A DNA stretch of 64,000 nucleotides from CAZJFH01 sp964545205 (lineage in GTDB: Bacteria > Pseudomonadota > Alphaproteobacteria > Rhodospirillales > Magnetospirillaceae). How positions within the stretch are numbered: the stretch's first letter is position 1; every line of letters begins with the position of its first letter. The notes below the pieces were generated by a model. It made no database searches, had not been told where the DNA came from, and saw only the letters and a program-made list of their open reading frames with translations. The position numbers were made by a program, and so were the translations under genes. Location of the stretch: assembly GCA_964545205.1 (NCBI GenBank), contig CAZJFH010000007.1, forward strand, positions 1 through 64,000, read 5' to 3'. Shown here in pieces: positions 36,198 through 44,720 of the stretch.

Positions 36198-39100
36198 GCG
36201 CCTCCGGCTGGGCCAGGAACCGCCGGATCTCGGCGAGCATGCGCGGCCACTCCGACTCGTCGGGCAGCATCAGGTGATTGCACCCGTCGAGCTGGACGAA
36301 GCGGGCGCCTGGAATGCGCGCCGCCATCAGCCGGCCTTCCGCGAACGGCACCACGGCGTCGCGGCGGGCGTGCAGCACCAGGGTCGGCGCCCGCACCTGC
36401 GGCAGCAGCGGCGACACGTCGCAGCTGCCGCAGGCCTGACGCACCCGCACCGCGGTGGCCGGGGTCGCCGAGACCCGCTGCAGCTCGGTGAACCAGCCGA
36501 TCTGCTCGGCGTTGCCCTCGGGCAGGTAGAGGGCGCAGAACATCTGCCGGAACCCTGCGTGGTCCTGGCCCCAGCCCTCGCGGATCAGGGTGTTGAGCGC
36601 CTCCTCGAAGGCGGCCGCGCCGGGTTCGCCACGGCGCAGCCGGCCGCGGCTGTAGCCGCCGAACAGCACGAGATGGCTGACCCGCTCGGGATGGCGCACG
36701 GCATAGGCGATCGACACCGCCGCCCCCTGCGAGATGCCGAGCAGGGCGAAGCGTTCCAGCCCGGCGGCATCGACGACGGCGGCGAGGTCGTCGACCCAGC
36801 GGTCGAACGAAATCTCCGGCGGATCCCAGTCGGACAGCCCGGTGCCGCGCGGATCGTAGCGGACCAGCCGGTTGGTGCTCGCCAGCTCCTCGAACAGCGG
36901 CCGCCAGATCGGGCTGTTCCAGTCGTGCTCGAGATGGGTCAGCCAATTGCCGGCCTTGACCAGCGGCAACCCGGCTCCGGTCTCGCTGTAGGCGATGCAG
37001 GCGCCGTCGACGGCGCTGCAGAACCGCACCTGCTGGACCGGCATCGGCTTGGCGAGGCCGGCCAGCAGCTCGGCCGCCGCGGCGACGGCCGGGGATGGAG
37101 GCCGCTCGTTCAGGGGCGGGTTCAGGCCGCGCAGCACCTGCTCGGCTTCGGCCGGTCGATCGCGCCGCAGCCACAGCCGGGCGAGGTCGACGGCGGCGCG
37201 GGTCTCGCTGGCGATGCCGCCATTGGCCCGCGCCACCGACAGAGCCGAGCGCAGCGCCTGTTCGCCCCCGGCCTCGTCGTCGGGCAGGCGGAGCTGGGCG
37301 ATCAAGCGCAGGATTTCCGCCTCGTAGAAGAAGCCGTCGCGCACGCGCGCCTGCGCCAACGCCTCCTCGAGCACCGCCATGGCCGCCGACGGCCGGCCGG
37401 CCGCGACATGGGCCTTGGCCAGCAAGGCCAGGTAGTACGGGTATTCGAGCACCGCGCCCAAGGCGCGGCAGCCGGCGAGCCCGCGTTCGATGTCGGCGAC
37501 TCCCTCGGCCGGATCGCCGAGCACGGCGCGCGCCCAGCCGCGCATCACCAGGCCCGAGGCGACGCGGTAGGGGAACCCGTAGGCCTCGCCCAGCACGATC
37601 GCCTGCTCGGCGTGGTCGCGCGCCAGCGTCGGCTCGTCCCGGTGCTCGCGCAGCCGCGCCATGTGCTCGTGGGCCAGGGCGCGCGCGAAGGAATGGTCGG
37701 CGTCCTCGGCGGCGCGCAAGGCCTGCTCGAGCCGCGCCACCGCGTCATCGGGCCGTCCCAGGAACCACAGGGCGCGGCCGGCCCAGCAATGGCACGACAC
37801 CAGCGGGTTCTCGCCCAGGAAGGCGACCAGCTGCATGTCGCGCTGGGCGACGTAACCGGCGATGGCCTGGTCGGCTTCCATGATCGACTCGGCGAAGCGC
37901 GCGTTGTGGAAGGTCGAGCATGCCATCAGCTCGCAGGCCGAGACCGCGACCGCGCTGTCGCAACGGTCCTCGAGCAGCGCCCGGCGCTCCGTCAGCAGCG
38001 CCTGGGTGGTGCGGTAGTCGCCGCGGAATTCCATCAGCGCCGCGAGGCCGAACAGCGCCGACGAGACGCCCTCGCGGTCGTCGATCTCGCGGCTGAGCTC
38101 GCAGGCGCGGCGGAACGCCGCCTCGGGCTCGGGGTCGGAGAAGCCGCGCGTCGCAACCAGGGCCGGGCCGCGCATGCCTTGGAGCCGCGCCTCGCGCGCG
38201 GTCCTGTCGCGCGGCTCGAGCGAGGGCAGCAGCGCCATGGCGCGGTCGAGCAGGTCCACGGCCTCGCGGTGGGCGCTGCGCCGCAGCGCCTGCGCCGCCG
38301 CCAGTTCGAGGTAGCGCAAGGCGCGGCGGCTGTCGCGGGCGGCGACGAAATGCATCGCCAGCTCGGCCGCCGGCGCCTCGCCGTCGGCGAAGGCACGTTC
38401 CAGACGCTCGCCGATGGCGCCGTGCAGCCGGCGCCGCGACGCCGGGGCCAGCCGCTCGTAGATGCATTCGCGGTAGAGCTGGTGGATGAACGCGAAGCGG
38501 GCGGTCTCGGTGCCGTCCGGCCAGCTCGCGGGCGCGGCGGCGGTCACGAAACTGCTGTCGCGCGCGAGGCCGCCCAGCACGGCCTCGGCCGTCTCGTCGG
38601 TCACGTCGAGCGCCGCCGCGACGCAAGCCGCGGCGACGGTGTCGCCGGCGACCGCCGCCGCTTCCAGGGCCGCCCGCTGCCCGGGATCGAGCGCCTCCAG
38701 CTGCTGGCCGACCAGGAATCCGAGGCTCTCCGGCACCCCGGTCTCCAGGGCCGCAGGATCGGGCAGCGTCAGCGCCCTGTCCTCCCGGACCAGCAGACCG
38801 CGGTCGATCCACCAGTCGAGCAGGTTGAACATGAACAGCGGATTGCCGCCGCCGCGCCGCGCCAGCGCCGCCGCAAGCCCGTCCGGCGGCGCGGCGCCGG
38901 GGAAGCGCTCGGCCAGGCAGCGCTCGACGGCGTCGGTGCCCAACGGCGCCAGCGGCAGCATCGACGCGAGGCTGCGGTAGGCGAGCGTGCGGGTCAGGTC
39001 GAAGACCCCGCGCGGCGTCGCCGCCGCCTCGGGATCGCGGCAGGTCGCCAGCACCATCAGCGGCACCGGCGCGCGGCGGCGGGCGATGCCGTCGATCAGG

Positions 39101-40374
39101 TCCAGGGTCGAGGCGTCGCTCCAGTGCAGATCCTCGATCACCAGCAGCAGCGGCGCCTGCCCGGCCGCCGCCTCGAGCGCGTCGAGCAGTTCGCGCAGCA
39201 TGCGCTCGCGGGTGCCGAAGCCGCCCGGGGGCTCCTGCGCCGCCAGTCCAGGCAGCTGCGCCAGCCAGCTCGGCGCGTGGGCGGCCAGCGCCGCCCGCAT
39301 CTGGGACTCGGTCCGGCACAGGCCGCCGAGCGCGTCGAGCACCGGCATGAACGGCTCGCTGGCGCCGCGATGATCGATGCACTGGCCGCGGCCGATCATC
39401 ACCCGGGCGCGCTCGGCGGCGCGGCCGAGGAAGGCGTCGACCAGGGTCGTCTTGCCGATGCCGGCCGACCCGGTGACGAACACAACCCGGCGGCGGCTGG
39501 CCATGACGTCGGCCAGCCACAGCTCCAGCTTCTCCAGCTCGCCCTCGCGGCCGAGCGGCGTGGCGCAACGCGGCGGCGGCGGCGCCGGCGGCCGGACGAC
39601 GGGACTGGGCGTTTCGGCCGGCTTCGGCACCACGGCCTGCGCGCTGCGCCGGCGGCGGCCGATCTCGGCATGAAGCTGGCGGGTTTCGGGCTCCGGCTCC
39701 TCGTCGAGTTCGCGCTTCAGGATGGCGGCGCAACGCTCGAACTGGCGCAGCGCGGCGGCCGGCCGGCCCTGGGCGGCGTACAGGCGCATCAGCGTGCGAT
39801 GGCCGCTTTCCTGCAGGGGATCGAGCGCCACCAGGCGCACCGCGTCGTGGACGGCGCCGTCGAGATCGCCGTCGCGTTCGCGCAGGGCGGCGGAACGGGC
39901 CAGCACCGACAGCGCCAGCTCCTTGTAGCGGGTGCGCTCGGCCGCCAGCCAGTCCTGCACCGCCGCCTCGCGCAGATTGATGCCCTGCAGCAGCTCGCCG
40001 CGGTACAGCCCCGCCGCCTGCGAAAGCGTCGCCCGGTCCTCGAGCGCCGCCAGACGCTCGAAATCAAGGGCGTCGACGGCGGCGTGCTCGGGCAGGAAGG
40101 TGACGGTATCGCCGTCGATGGCCAGGCAGGCGCCGGCCTCCTCGCCCAACGCCTTGCGGATCGAGAACAGGGTCTGGCTCAGGCTGTGGCGGGCCTGCTT
40201 CTCGGCGCGGTCCTCCCACAACAGCCCGAGCAGGCTGTCGCGGCGATGCGCCCGGCCGGCGCCCAGGGCCAAATAGGCGACCAGCACCTCGGCCTTTCGG
40301 GTCGGCAGGCGCGCGCCGCCGAGATCGAGCGGACCCAGCAGGCGCAAAGTCAGGCTCGGGATGGTCTCTGGCAT
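36106..40374 (-). CDS. SARP-type regulator fused to AAA ATPase, TPR repeats and an alpha/beta hydrolase
   Basis: 1,422 residues from ATG 40374 (MPETIPSLTLRLLG), chosen because GAGGAG lies eight bases upstream and the domain starts there. Order: OmpR-like DNA-binding region with BTAD (1-250; LLGLLWEDRAEKQARHSLSQ, LYRGELLQGI); STAND/AAA ATPase with Walker A GSAGIGKTT (about 302) and LLLVIEDLHWSD; TPR-rich middle; C-terminal alpha/beta hydrolase from about 1113 with RYDPRGTGLSDWD and nucleophile elbow GISQGA (Ser1215), acid in HARRDAVVPF and His in DGCNHLM. The hydrolase resembles those fused to adenylate cyclases. It may sense a small ligand rather than act as an enzyme, though the triad looks intact. 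Its target genes are unknown; the EamA transporter gene upstream on the same strand is one candidate. Confidence 0.9.
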   Translation of the reverse strand: MPETIPSLTLRLLGPLDLGGARLPTRKAEVLVAYLALGAGRAHRRDSLLGLLWEDRAEKQARHSLSQTLFSIRKALGEEAGACLAIDGDTVTFLPEHAAVDALDFERLAALEDRATLSQAAGLYRGELLQGINLREAAVQDWLAAERTRYKELALSVLARSAALRERDGDLDGAVHDAVRLVALDPLQESGHRTLMRLYAAQGRPAAALRQFERCAAILKRELDEEPEPETRQLHAEIGRRRRSAQAVVPKPAETPSPVVRPPAPPPPRCATPLGREGELEKLELWLADVMASRRRVVFVTGSAGIGKTTLVDAFLGRAAERARVMIGRGQCIDHRGASEPFMPVLDALGGLCRTESQMRAALAAHAPSWLAQLPGLAAQEPPGGFGTRERMLRELLDALEAAAGQAPLLLVIEDLHWSDASTLDLIDGIARRRAPVPLMVLATCRDPEAAATPRGVFDLTRTLAYRSLASMLPLAPLGTDAVERCLAERFPGAAPPDGLAAALARRGGGNPLFMFNLLDWWIDRGLLVREDRALTLPDPAALETGVPESLGFLVGQQLEALDPGQRAALEAAAVAGDTVAAACVAAALDVTDETAEAVLGGLARDSSFVTAAAPASWPDGTETARFAFIHQLYRECIYERLAPASRRRLHGAIGERLERAFADGEAPAAELAMHFVAARDSRRALRYLELAAAQALRRSAHREAVDLLDRAMALLPSLEPRDRTAREARLQGMRGPALVATRGFSDPEPEAAFRRACELSREIDDREGVSSALFGLAALMEFRGDYRTTQALLTERRALLEDRCDSAVAVSACELMACSTFHNARFAESIMEADQAIAGYVAQRDMQLVAFLGENPLVSCHCWAGRALWFLGRPDDAVARLEQALRAAEDADHSFARALAHEHMARLREHRDEPTLARDHAEQAIVLGEAYGFPYRVASGLVMRGWARAVLGDPAEGVADIERGLAGCRALGAVLEYPYYLALLAKAHVAAGRPSAAMAVLEEALAQARVRDGFFYEAEILRLIAQLRLPDDEAGGEQALRSALSVARANGGIASETRAAVDLARLWLRRDRPAEAEQVLRGLNPPLNERPPSPAVAAAAELLAGLAKPMPVQQVRFCSAVDGACIAYSETGAGLPLVKAGNWLTHLEHDWNSPIWRPLFEELASTNRLVRYDPRGTGLSDWDPPEISFDRWVDDLAAVVDAAGLERFALLGISQGAAVSIAYAVRHPERVSHLVLFGGYSRGRLRRGEPGAAAFEEALNTLIREGWGQDHAGFRQMFCALYLPEGNAEQIGWFTELQRVSATPATAVRVRQACGSCDVSPLLPQVRAPTLVLHARRDAVVPFAEGRLMAARIPGARFVQLDGCNHLMLPDESEWPRMLAEIRRFLAQPEAPRPPAPGQVERRRWPRPRPSSPGSGPGAAP

Positions 40375-40442
40375 CGGACAGGCTCCTCGCCGCCGAGCCG
40401 CCGCGCGTTGGCATCGCCACGCTCGGTGGCCGGGACGCTGAC

Positions 40443-40458
40443 GTGACGAAGAGGTCAC
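40443..40458. promoter_or_regulatory. Small inverted repeat upstream of the large regulator gene
   Basis: GTGAC-gaagag-GTCAC lies about 70 bases before the regulator start at 40374. It could be an operator or the remnant of a hairpin. No binding protein can be assigned. Confidence 0.25.
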
Positions 40459-40545
40459 GGGATCGCAGATCGCGCAGAGATGCGCAAGATTATCATTCGC
40501 TTAAACCACCATAGGCGTATGCGCCCTCCCGGAAATATCTTGCAT

Positions 40546-41430
40546 TCAGAGTGGGTTGGCGGCTCTCCCCGGCAGCCGTAACCCGCCCGAGGCAAGTCCG
40601 GCGCCGACGGCGATCGTCGCCACCGCCGCGGTTTCGGAGCCCGTGGGCACCTCGCCGAGCAGCACGGCGCCGAGCAGGTTGGCGAGCACCGGCACCACCG
40701 CCCCGAACAGCGCCGCGCGCGCGGCACCCAGCGCCTGCACCGCGCGACCGAAGCAGTAGACGGCGACGATCGCCGAGACCACGCCCTGGTAGAGGGCGTG
40801 CGGCAGCGTCCGCGCGTCGAGCGCCACCGTGTCGGCGCCGATCAGAAGATAGCCGGGCAGGTAGAGGGCGGCCGAGGCGACGCTCACCACGGCGATGGCG
40901 GCGTCGACCGGCAAACGCGACAGTCGCAGCGTCACCGTGAAGCCGGCCCACATCAGCCCGGCGGTCAGGAACAGCGGCAGCGACGCGGCTGCGCTCGCGG
41001 CGGCGCCGGCGAGGCCGAGCATGCCGGCGAGGATGACCGCCAGCCCGATCCAGCGGCCGGCCGCCACCGTCTCGCGCAGCACCAGCACCGAAAGCAGGGT
41101 GGTGAACAGCGGCAGCGCGCCCGAGACCAGCGCGCCGCCATTGCCGGCCTCGGCCAGCCGCAGCCCGCCGGCGACGAGCAGCGAATAGGGCGCGCCGGCG
41201 CAAAGCGCCATCACCGCCAACAGCGGCGCCGGCACGGCGGCGAGCGCCTGGCGGCGGCGCCACAGCACCGGGGCGAGCAGCGCTCCGGAAACCGCGAAGC
41301 GTAGCGCGGCGCTGTCGTAAGGGTCCATCGCCGTGGTCACCCCCTGGCGCGTCATCACCCACCAGCCGGCGGTCAGCAACGCCGCCGCCGATCCCCAGGC
41401 CGCTCCCGCGGCGGTGCGTCTATCCAGCAT
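40546..41430 (-). CDS. EamA/DMT-superfamily transporter
   Basis: 294 residues, AGGAGGAG just before the ATG at 41430. About ten hydrophobic helices form two EamA halves: the first ends near GALPLFTTLLSVLVLRETV, the second near VPVLANLLGAVLLGEVPTGSE, each carrying the typical E following the last helix of the repeat. Such proteins export amino acids or other small metabolites; substrate unknown. It lies 171 bases upstream of the SARP-like regulator gene on the same strand, and divergent from the DUF1127 gene. Confidence 0.88.
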   Translation of the reverse strand: MLDRRTAAGAAWGSAAALLTAGWWVMTRQGVTTAMDPYDSAALRFAVSGALLAPVLWRRRQALAAVPAPLLAVMALCAGAPYSLLVAGGLRLAEAGNGGALVSGALPLFTTLLSVLVLRETVAAGRWIGLAVILAGMLGLAGAAASAAASLPLFLTAGLMWAGFTVTLRLSRLPVDAAIAVVSVASAALYLPGYLLIGADTVALDARTLPHALYQGVVSAIVAVYCFGRAVQALGAARAALFGAVVPVLANLLGAVLLGEVPTGSETAAVATIAVGAGLASGGLRLPGRAANPL

Positions 41431-41651
41431 GGTCTCCTCCTCGCTCCGCCGGCTTCGTTGCCGGCACGGCGGACCTTAGGAGGGCGATGTCAGGCGGCTC
41501 TCAGGCCCGGGGTCAGGCCCGGATCAAATCGCCGCCGGCGGCAAATCGGCCGCGACGGCGTTTTTCATGCTTCGTTGACGCCGCCGATGACAGGGGGCTG
41601 ACCGGCCGGGCGCAGGGTGTGGCCATCGCAACCGAACGACAGGAGACGACC

Positions 41652-41885
41652 ATGACCGATCATCTGCAGATCTGGCCCCCCGCCGAGGCGCCGCGGCGCC
41701 CGGACCGCCTGCACCGCATGGGCGAATTCGTCCGCCACCTCGCGGCCGCCGCCGCCAAGCGGCATCGCGACCGCCGCGCCATGGCGCTGCTGCGCGGCCT
41801 CGACGACCGCGCGCTGAAGGACATCGGCCTGAGCCGAGGCGACATCGACCGCGCCGTCCGCCACGGCGCCGCCGGCCGCTCGTGA
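41652..41885 (+). CDS. DUF1127 small Arg-rich protein
   Basis: 77 residues. I start at ATG 41652 because AGGAG stands seven bases upstream; the frame is open from 41487 but that part is low-quality. The C-terminal RAMALLRGLDDRALKDIGLS is the DUF1127 (YjiS-like) core. In alphaproteobacteria such proteins bind RNA or affect small-RNA turnover and phosphate and carbon metabolism in the cases studied. It is followed by a second tiny gene 12 bases downstream and a strong terminator. Confidence 0.85.
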   Translation: MTDHLQIWPPAEAPRRPDRLHRMGEFVRHLAAAAAKRHRDRRAMALLRGLDDRALKDIGLSRGDIDRAVRHGAAGRS

Positions 41886-41897
41886 GGGAGACAGACG

Positions 41898-42083
41898 ATG
41901 GATCGCGACATCCGGCTGCCCAACGGCCACATGACCGCCCCGCGGCGCATCGCCGCCGTGCGCGTCTTCCCCGATCTGTCCGAGGGCCCCCACCGGCCGT
42001 ACCTGCAGGTCTACGAGCACGACGGACTGGTGTTCGAGGGCATGATGGACCTGCGCCCGCTTCCCGTCGCGACGACGGAGTGA
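41898..42083 (+). CDS. Hypothetical 61-residue protein
   Basis: Starts after AGGGAG at good spacing, 12 bases behind the DUF1127 gene, and ends 12 bases before a perfect terminator, so it is probably the last gene of that two-gene unit. The sequence (RIAAVRVFPDLSEG, YLQVYEHDGLVFEGMMDLR) looks like a small beta-hairpin protein. No signal peptide or membrane helix. Family not recognised. Confidence 0.6.
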   Translation: MDRDIRLPNGHMTAPRRIAAVRVFPDLSEGPHRPYLQVYEHDGLVFEGMMDLRPLPVATTE

Positions 42084-42095
42084 TCACACCCGACC

Positions 42096-42134
42096 GGCAG
42101 GCCCGCGCCGTCCCACGGCGCGGGCCTGCCTTTT
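42096..42134 (+). terminator. Strong rho-independent terminator
   Basis: A perfect 16-bp stem (ggcaggcccgcgccgt with its exact complement at 42115-42130), a ccc loop and a following tttt. It ends the DUF1127 unit. Confidence 0.9.
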
Positions 42135-42192
42135 CGCGGCCGCCGCTCGCGTGACGACGCCGTCGCTTCCGCGCATCGAACAGGAGTCACTC

Positions 42193-42222
42193 GAACGGCC
42201 CGACGCTTGCGTCGGGCCGTTC
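42193..42222 (-). terminator. Hairpin downstream of YYDEG gene 2
   Basis: A perfect 14-bp inverted repeat (gaacggcccgacgc) around two central bases lies 18 bases after the stop of the minus-strand gene at 42241. No T-run follows, so it may stabilise the 3' end as much as terminate. Confidence 0.55.
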
Positions 42223-42240
42223 TCGCGATGTCGTCGCCGG

Positions 42241-42531
42241 CTAGTCCAAGGTCTTCAGGACGTAGCTCCCCTCGTCATAGTACCTGTCGATCGACGCGAC
42301 GCTGGAGAAGACCTCGGGCTCCTGTCCCGGGGTCTCGGCCGCCGGCGCCACGAAGTAGCGGCGGTGGTCGGCCATTTCCCGGCCGGGCGGCACGCCGTCG
42401 ACATGGGCCGACACCCAGACGCCCTCGTCGTAGTAGAGATCGGACCCGGCGACGGTGCTTTCGGCCAGGGCGTGGCCGGAATTCGCCACGAGGATGGCGG
42501 CGGCGAAGGCTTGCACGAGATTACGGTTCAT
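42241..42531 (-). CDS. Small exported YYDEG-motif protein 2
   Basis: 96 residues from ATG 42531, preceded by GGAGA at seven bases; upstream in-frame sequence to 42579 is probably not translated. Signal peptide NLVQAFAAAILVANSGHALA, then SDLYYDEGVWVSAHVDG and, at the end, RYYDEGSYVLKTLD. Thus two YYDEG elements flank a ~45-residue middle. Unlike its two relatives it has no DxDGD loop and no adjacent sigma factor, but lies 1 kb from YYDEG gene 3. No known family recognised. Confidence 0.8.
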   Translation of the reverse strand: MNRNLVQAFAAAILVANSGHALAESTVAGSDLYYDEGVWVSAHVDGVPPGREMADHRRYFVAPAAETPGQEPEVFSSVASIDRYYDEGSYVLKTLD

Positions 42532-42722
42532 GACTGTCTCTCCGTTGCTTGGCTGTTTGCGCCCGTTGCGCAGGAACAAGTTCGCCGAAGCCCTTCATCG
42601 AGGTGTCAGCAGCAGCATCAAAACAGGATGAAAAAACATAGGCGCCCCGAATCCGACATCTTTGATGGCCGGATGGGACGCAAATGGGGAAGCGGACAGC
42701 AATAAAGGCCGGTGCGCGCAGG

Positions 42723-42752
42723 TTGGCCTTAATTTTTCCATGGGCATATAGC
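42723..42752 (+). promoter_or_regulatory. Candidate promoter of the M48 peptidase gene
   Basis: TTGGCC (42723-42728), 18 bases, then TATAGC (42747-42752), in a conspicuously AT-rich patch 60 bases before the start at 42812. Consensus-based only. Confidence 0.35.
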
Positions 42753-42811
42753 TAACTGGTGGGAATACGGCGGCCGCGCATTGCGGCCGGCGCAAAGAAG
42801 AGAGGGTAGGT

Positions 42812-43474
42812 TTGGACAACGTCTTCTTCCGCAGGTTTCTTCTGGCATGCGGCTTGGCCGCGACCTTGGGCGTTTCGGCCCCGGCCCAGGCAGCCGCGCC
42901 GGCGGCGCAGGCCGCCCCGGGCCCGGGCACGCTGCTTCAGCATGTGCGCGCCGGCGACGCCGAGCGGCGCCAGCGCATCGCCCGCGTCAGCGAGCGTCTG
43001 TTCGCGGCCGTGGCGCCGCTTTGCCGCGGTTACGACATCGACTGCCGCCCGGCGGTCGGGTTCGAGAACGGCCGCGGCCTCAACGCGCATGCCCGCGCCG
43101 GCCGGATCACGGTGTCGCGGGCGCTCGTCGACCTGGCGAGCGACGACCAACTGGCGCTGGTGATCGGCCATGAGCTCGCGCATCTGCTGCTCGGCCATGC
43201 CGGCGGCGGCGAGAGCGCGATCTCGCTCGGCGGGGGCTCGGTGCGCGACGAGGAACGCCAGGCCGACCATGTCGGGCTCTATCTGGTCGCCCGCGCCGGC
43301 TTCCGGCCGCGCGAGGCGGTCGATCTGTGGCGCCGGGTGGCGATGACGGACCCCAGGCTGACCGCCGCCGGCACCGTTCATCCCGGCCTTGCCGAGCGCT
43401 ACCGGGCGCTTCGGCGCACCTGCATGGAGATCGAGGCCAAGCAGCGTGCCGGCCGCGCGCTGGTGCCCGGCTGA
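42812..43474 (+). CDS. Exported M48-family metallopeptidase
   Basis: 220 residues, TTG start at 42812. Signal peptide (FLLACGLAATLGVSAPAQAA) implies a periplasmic protein. Zinc site HELAH at residues 120-124 (His120, Glu121, His124) inside VIGHELAHLLLGHAGG, with the third ligand likely Glu148 in EERQAD. A soluble, compact M48 domain without membrane helices resembles the BepA/LoiP type, which degrade or refold outer-membrane proteins, but lacks the TPR part. It stands between two YYDEG genes and may share their regulation. Confidence 0.87.
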   Translation: MDNVFFRRFLLACGLAATLGVSAPAQAAAPAAQAAPGPGTLLQHVRAGDAERRQRIARVSERLFAAVAPLCRGYDIDCRPAVGFENGRGLNAHARAGRITVSRALVDLASDDQLALVIGHELAHLLLGHAGGGESAISLGGGSVRDEERQADHVGLYLVARAGFRPREAVDLWRRVAMTDPRLTAAGTVHPGLAERYRALRRTCMEIEAKQRAGRALVPG

Positions 43475-43577
43475 CCCCGGCGTCGCCGCACCACCACGTT
43501 CACGAGTCCGTGAGGCGACGTAACGTCCTCGGGGCCTCATGCGAAACCAGGGCAACGAACCATTTCAGGAGGTTGCC

Positions 43578-43901
43578 ATGAATCGCTTGATGATCCCGAC
43601 CCTCGCCGCCCTCGCCGGTCTCGGCCTCGCCGCCGGCGGCGCCCAGGCCCTGGAGTCGACGGTCGATCGCCCCGGCTACTACTACGACCAGGGCGTCTAC
43701 GTGCCGGCCTTCCCGCGCACCACGCCGCCGGAGCGGCTGGAGCGTGGCGCTGTGGAACGCGGCATCCCCGAACGCGAACGCGCCCTTCTGCCGGAGATGG
43801 ACGAGCCTCGGACCGACAGGGCCCTGGCCGATCACGACGGCGACGGCATGATCGACTACTTCTACGACGAGGGCCGCTACGTGCCGGCCTTTCCGGAGTG
43901 A
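43578..43901 (+). CDS. Small exported YYDEGVYVP-motif protein 3
   Basis: 107 residues from ATG 43578, with AGGAGG five bases upstream. Signal peptide (IPTLAALAGLGLAAGGAQA). The mature protein starts YYYDQGVYVPAFP and ends YFYDEGRYVPAFP, enclosing ERERALLPEMDEP and DHDGDGMID, a near-ideal dockerin/EF-hand-like Ca2+ loop. It aligns throughout with the protein at 32628-32927. The convergent neighbour, 60 bases away, is ECF sigma factor 2, repeating the arrangement seen at the first locus. Confidence 0.85.
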   Translation: MNRLMIPTLAALAGLGLAAGGAQALESTVDRPGYYYDQGVYVPAFPRTTPPERLERGAVERGIPERERALLPEMDEPRTDRALADHDGDGMIDYFYDEGRYVPAFPE

Positions 43902-43914
43902 CCGCCGCCGAGCC

Positions 43915-43934
43915 CCTCCCGCCACGGCGGGAGG
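43915..43934. terminator. Hairpin between YYDEG gene 3 and sigma factor 2
   Basis: A 9-bp inverted repeat (cctcccgcc / ggcgggagg) with two central bases lies between the convergent stops at 43901 and 43962, similar in placement to the hairpin at 32592-32613. Confidence 0.55.
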
Positions 43935-43961
43935 TGGTTCGGGCAGGCACGGCCCCGTCCG

Positions 43962-44525
43962 TCAATCCTCGTCGTCGCGCATCGCCGCCCTCAGGGTCCT
44001 GACCGCCCGATGCGCCGCCACCTTCAGGGCCGCCACGCTCATCCCGGTGGCCGAGGCGGCCTCTTTCAGCGACATCTCCCGGAGCTTCAGGGTCTCGACC
44101 GCCTTGCGCTGACCCGGCGGCAGCTCGTCGACGGCCTTTCGCAGCGCGTCCCTGTCCGCCAGCCCGTCGAGCCCGGAATCCACGGAGAGGTCGCCGAACC
44201 TTTCCTCGAGATTGTCGACCGGCATCTCCTCCGAGCGGCGCTCGCCCCGGCGCGCCGCGTCGGCGACGCGGTGGCGCGCGATCGCCATCAGCCACGGCAG
44301 GAACGGCCGCGCCGGGTCATAGGTGTGGCGCACCGCGTGCAGCGACAGCAGCACGTCCTGGACGACGTCCTCGACCTCCTCCGCGGTGCCCTGCCAGCGC
44401 GCGCCGGCGATGCGGCGCAGCACCGGGGCGAGTTCGTCGATCAGCCGGCGGTAGCTTTCGGAATCGCCGTCCTGGGCGGCGGCCATCAGCCGCGCCCATT
44501 CGGCCCTGTCGTCTTGTCCTGCCAT
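43962..44525 (-). CDS. ECF-type RNA polymerase sigma factor, copy 2
   Basis: 187 residues from ATG 44525 (MAGQDDRAEWARLM), chosen by alignment with copy 1 at 32012; ATG 44585 and upstream are possible alternatives. Sigma-2: EVEDVVQDVLLSLH with YDPARPFLPWLMAIARHRVAD. Sigma-4: LPPGQRKAVETLKLREMSLKEAASATGM and SVAALKVAAHRAVRTLR. The sequence type is one that elsewhere pairs with the NrsF-like membrane anti-sigma factor, yet no such gene is adjacent. Convergent partner: YYDEG gene 3. Confidence 0.9.
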   Translation of the reverse strand: MAGQDDRAEWARLMAAAQDGDSESYRRLIDELAPVLRRIAGARWQGTAEEVEDVVQDVLLSLHAVRHTYDPARPFLPWLMAIARHRVADAARRGERRSEEMPVDNLEERFGDLSVDSGLDGLADRDALRKAVDELPPGQRKAVETLKLREMSLKEAASATGMSVAALKVAAHRAVRTLRAAMRDDED

Positions 44526-44720
44526 CGGGGGAAGCTTGGGGTCGCCCACGCCGCCCGGCAACGGGCGGGCAGGCCGATTGGCCATCCTCGGCCCGGAAGG
44601 ACCCGCATTCGCACGGGATCTTTGCGGGCGGTGTCCCGGCTCACATCGCAGTTTGGATGCTTGACGCATCAGTTTCCACGGCTTAGCGTTTAACTACCAA
44701 GCTTCTCCGTGGAATCGAGA

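Noticed and set aside
41487..41651. Longer N-terminus of the DUF1127 protein
   Set aside because: The upstream part has no good ribosome site and atypical sequence, while ATG 41652 has AGGAG at the right distance and gives the usual family length.
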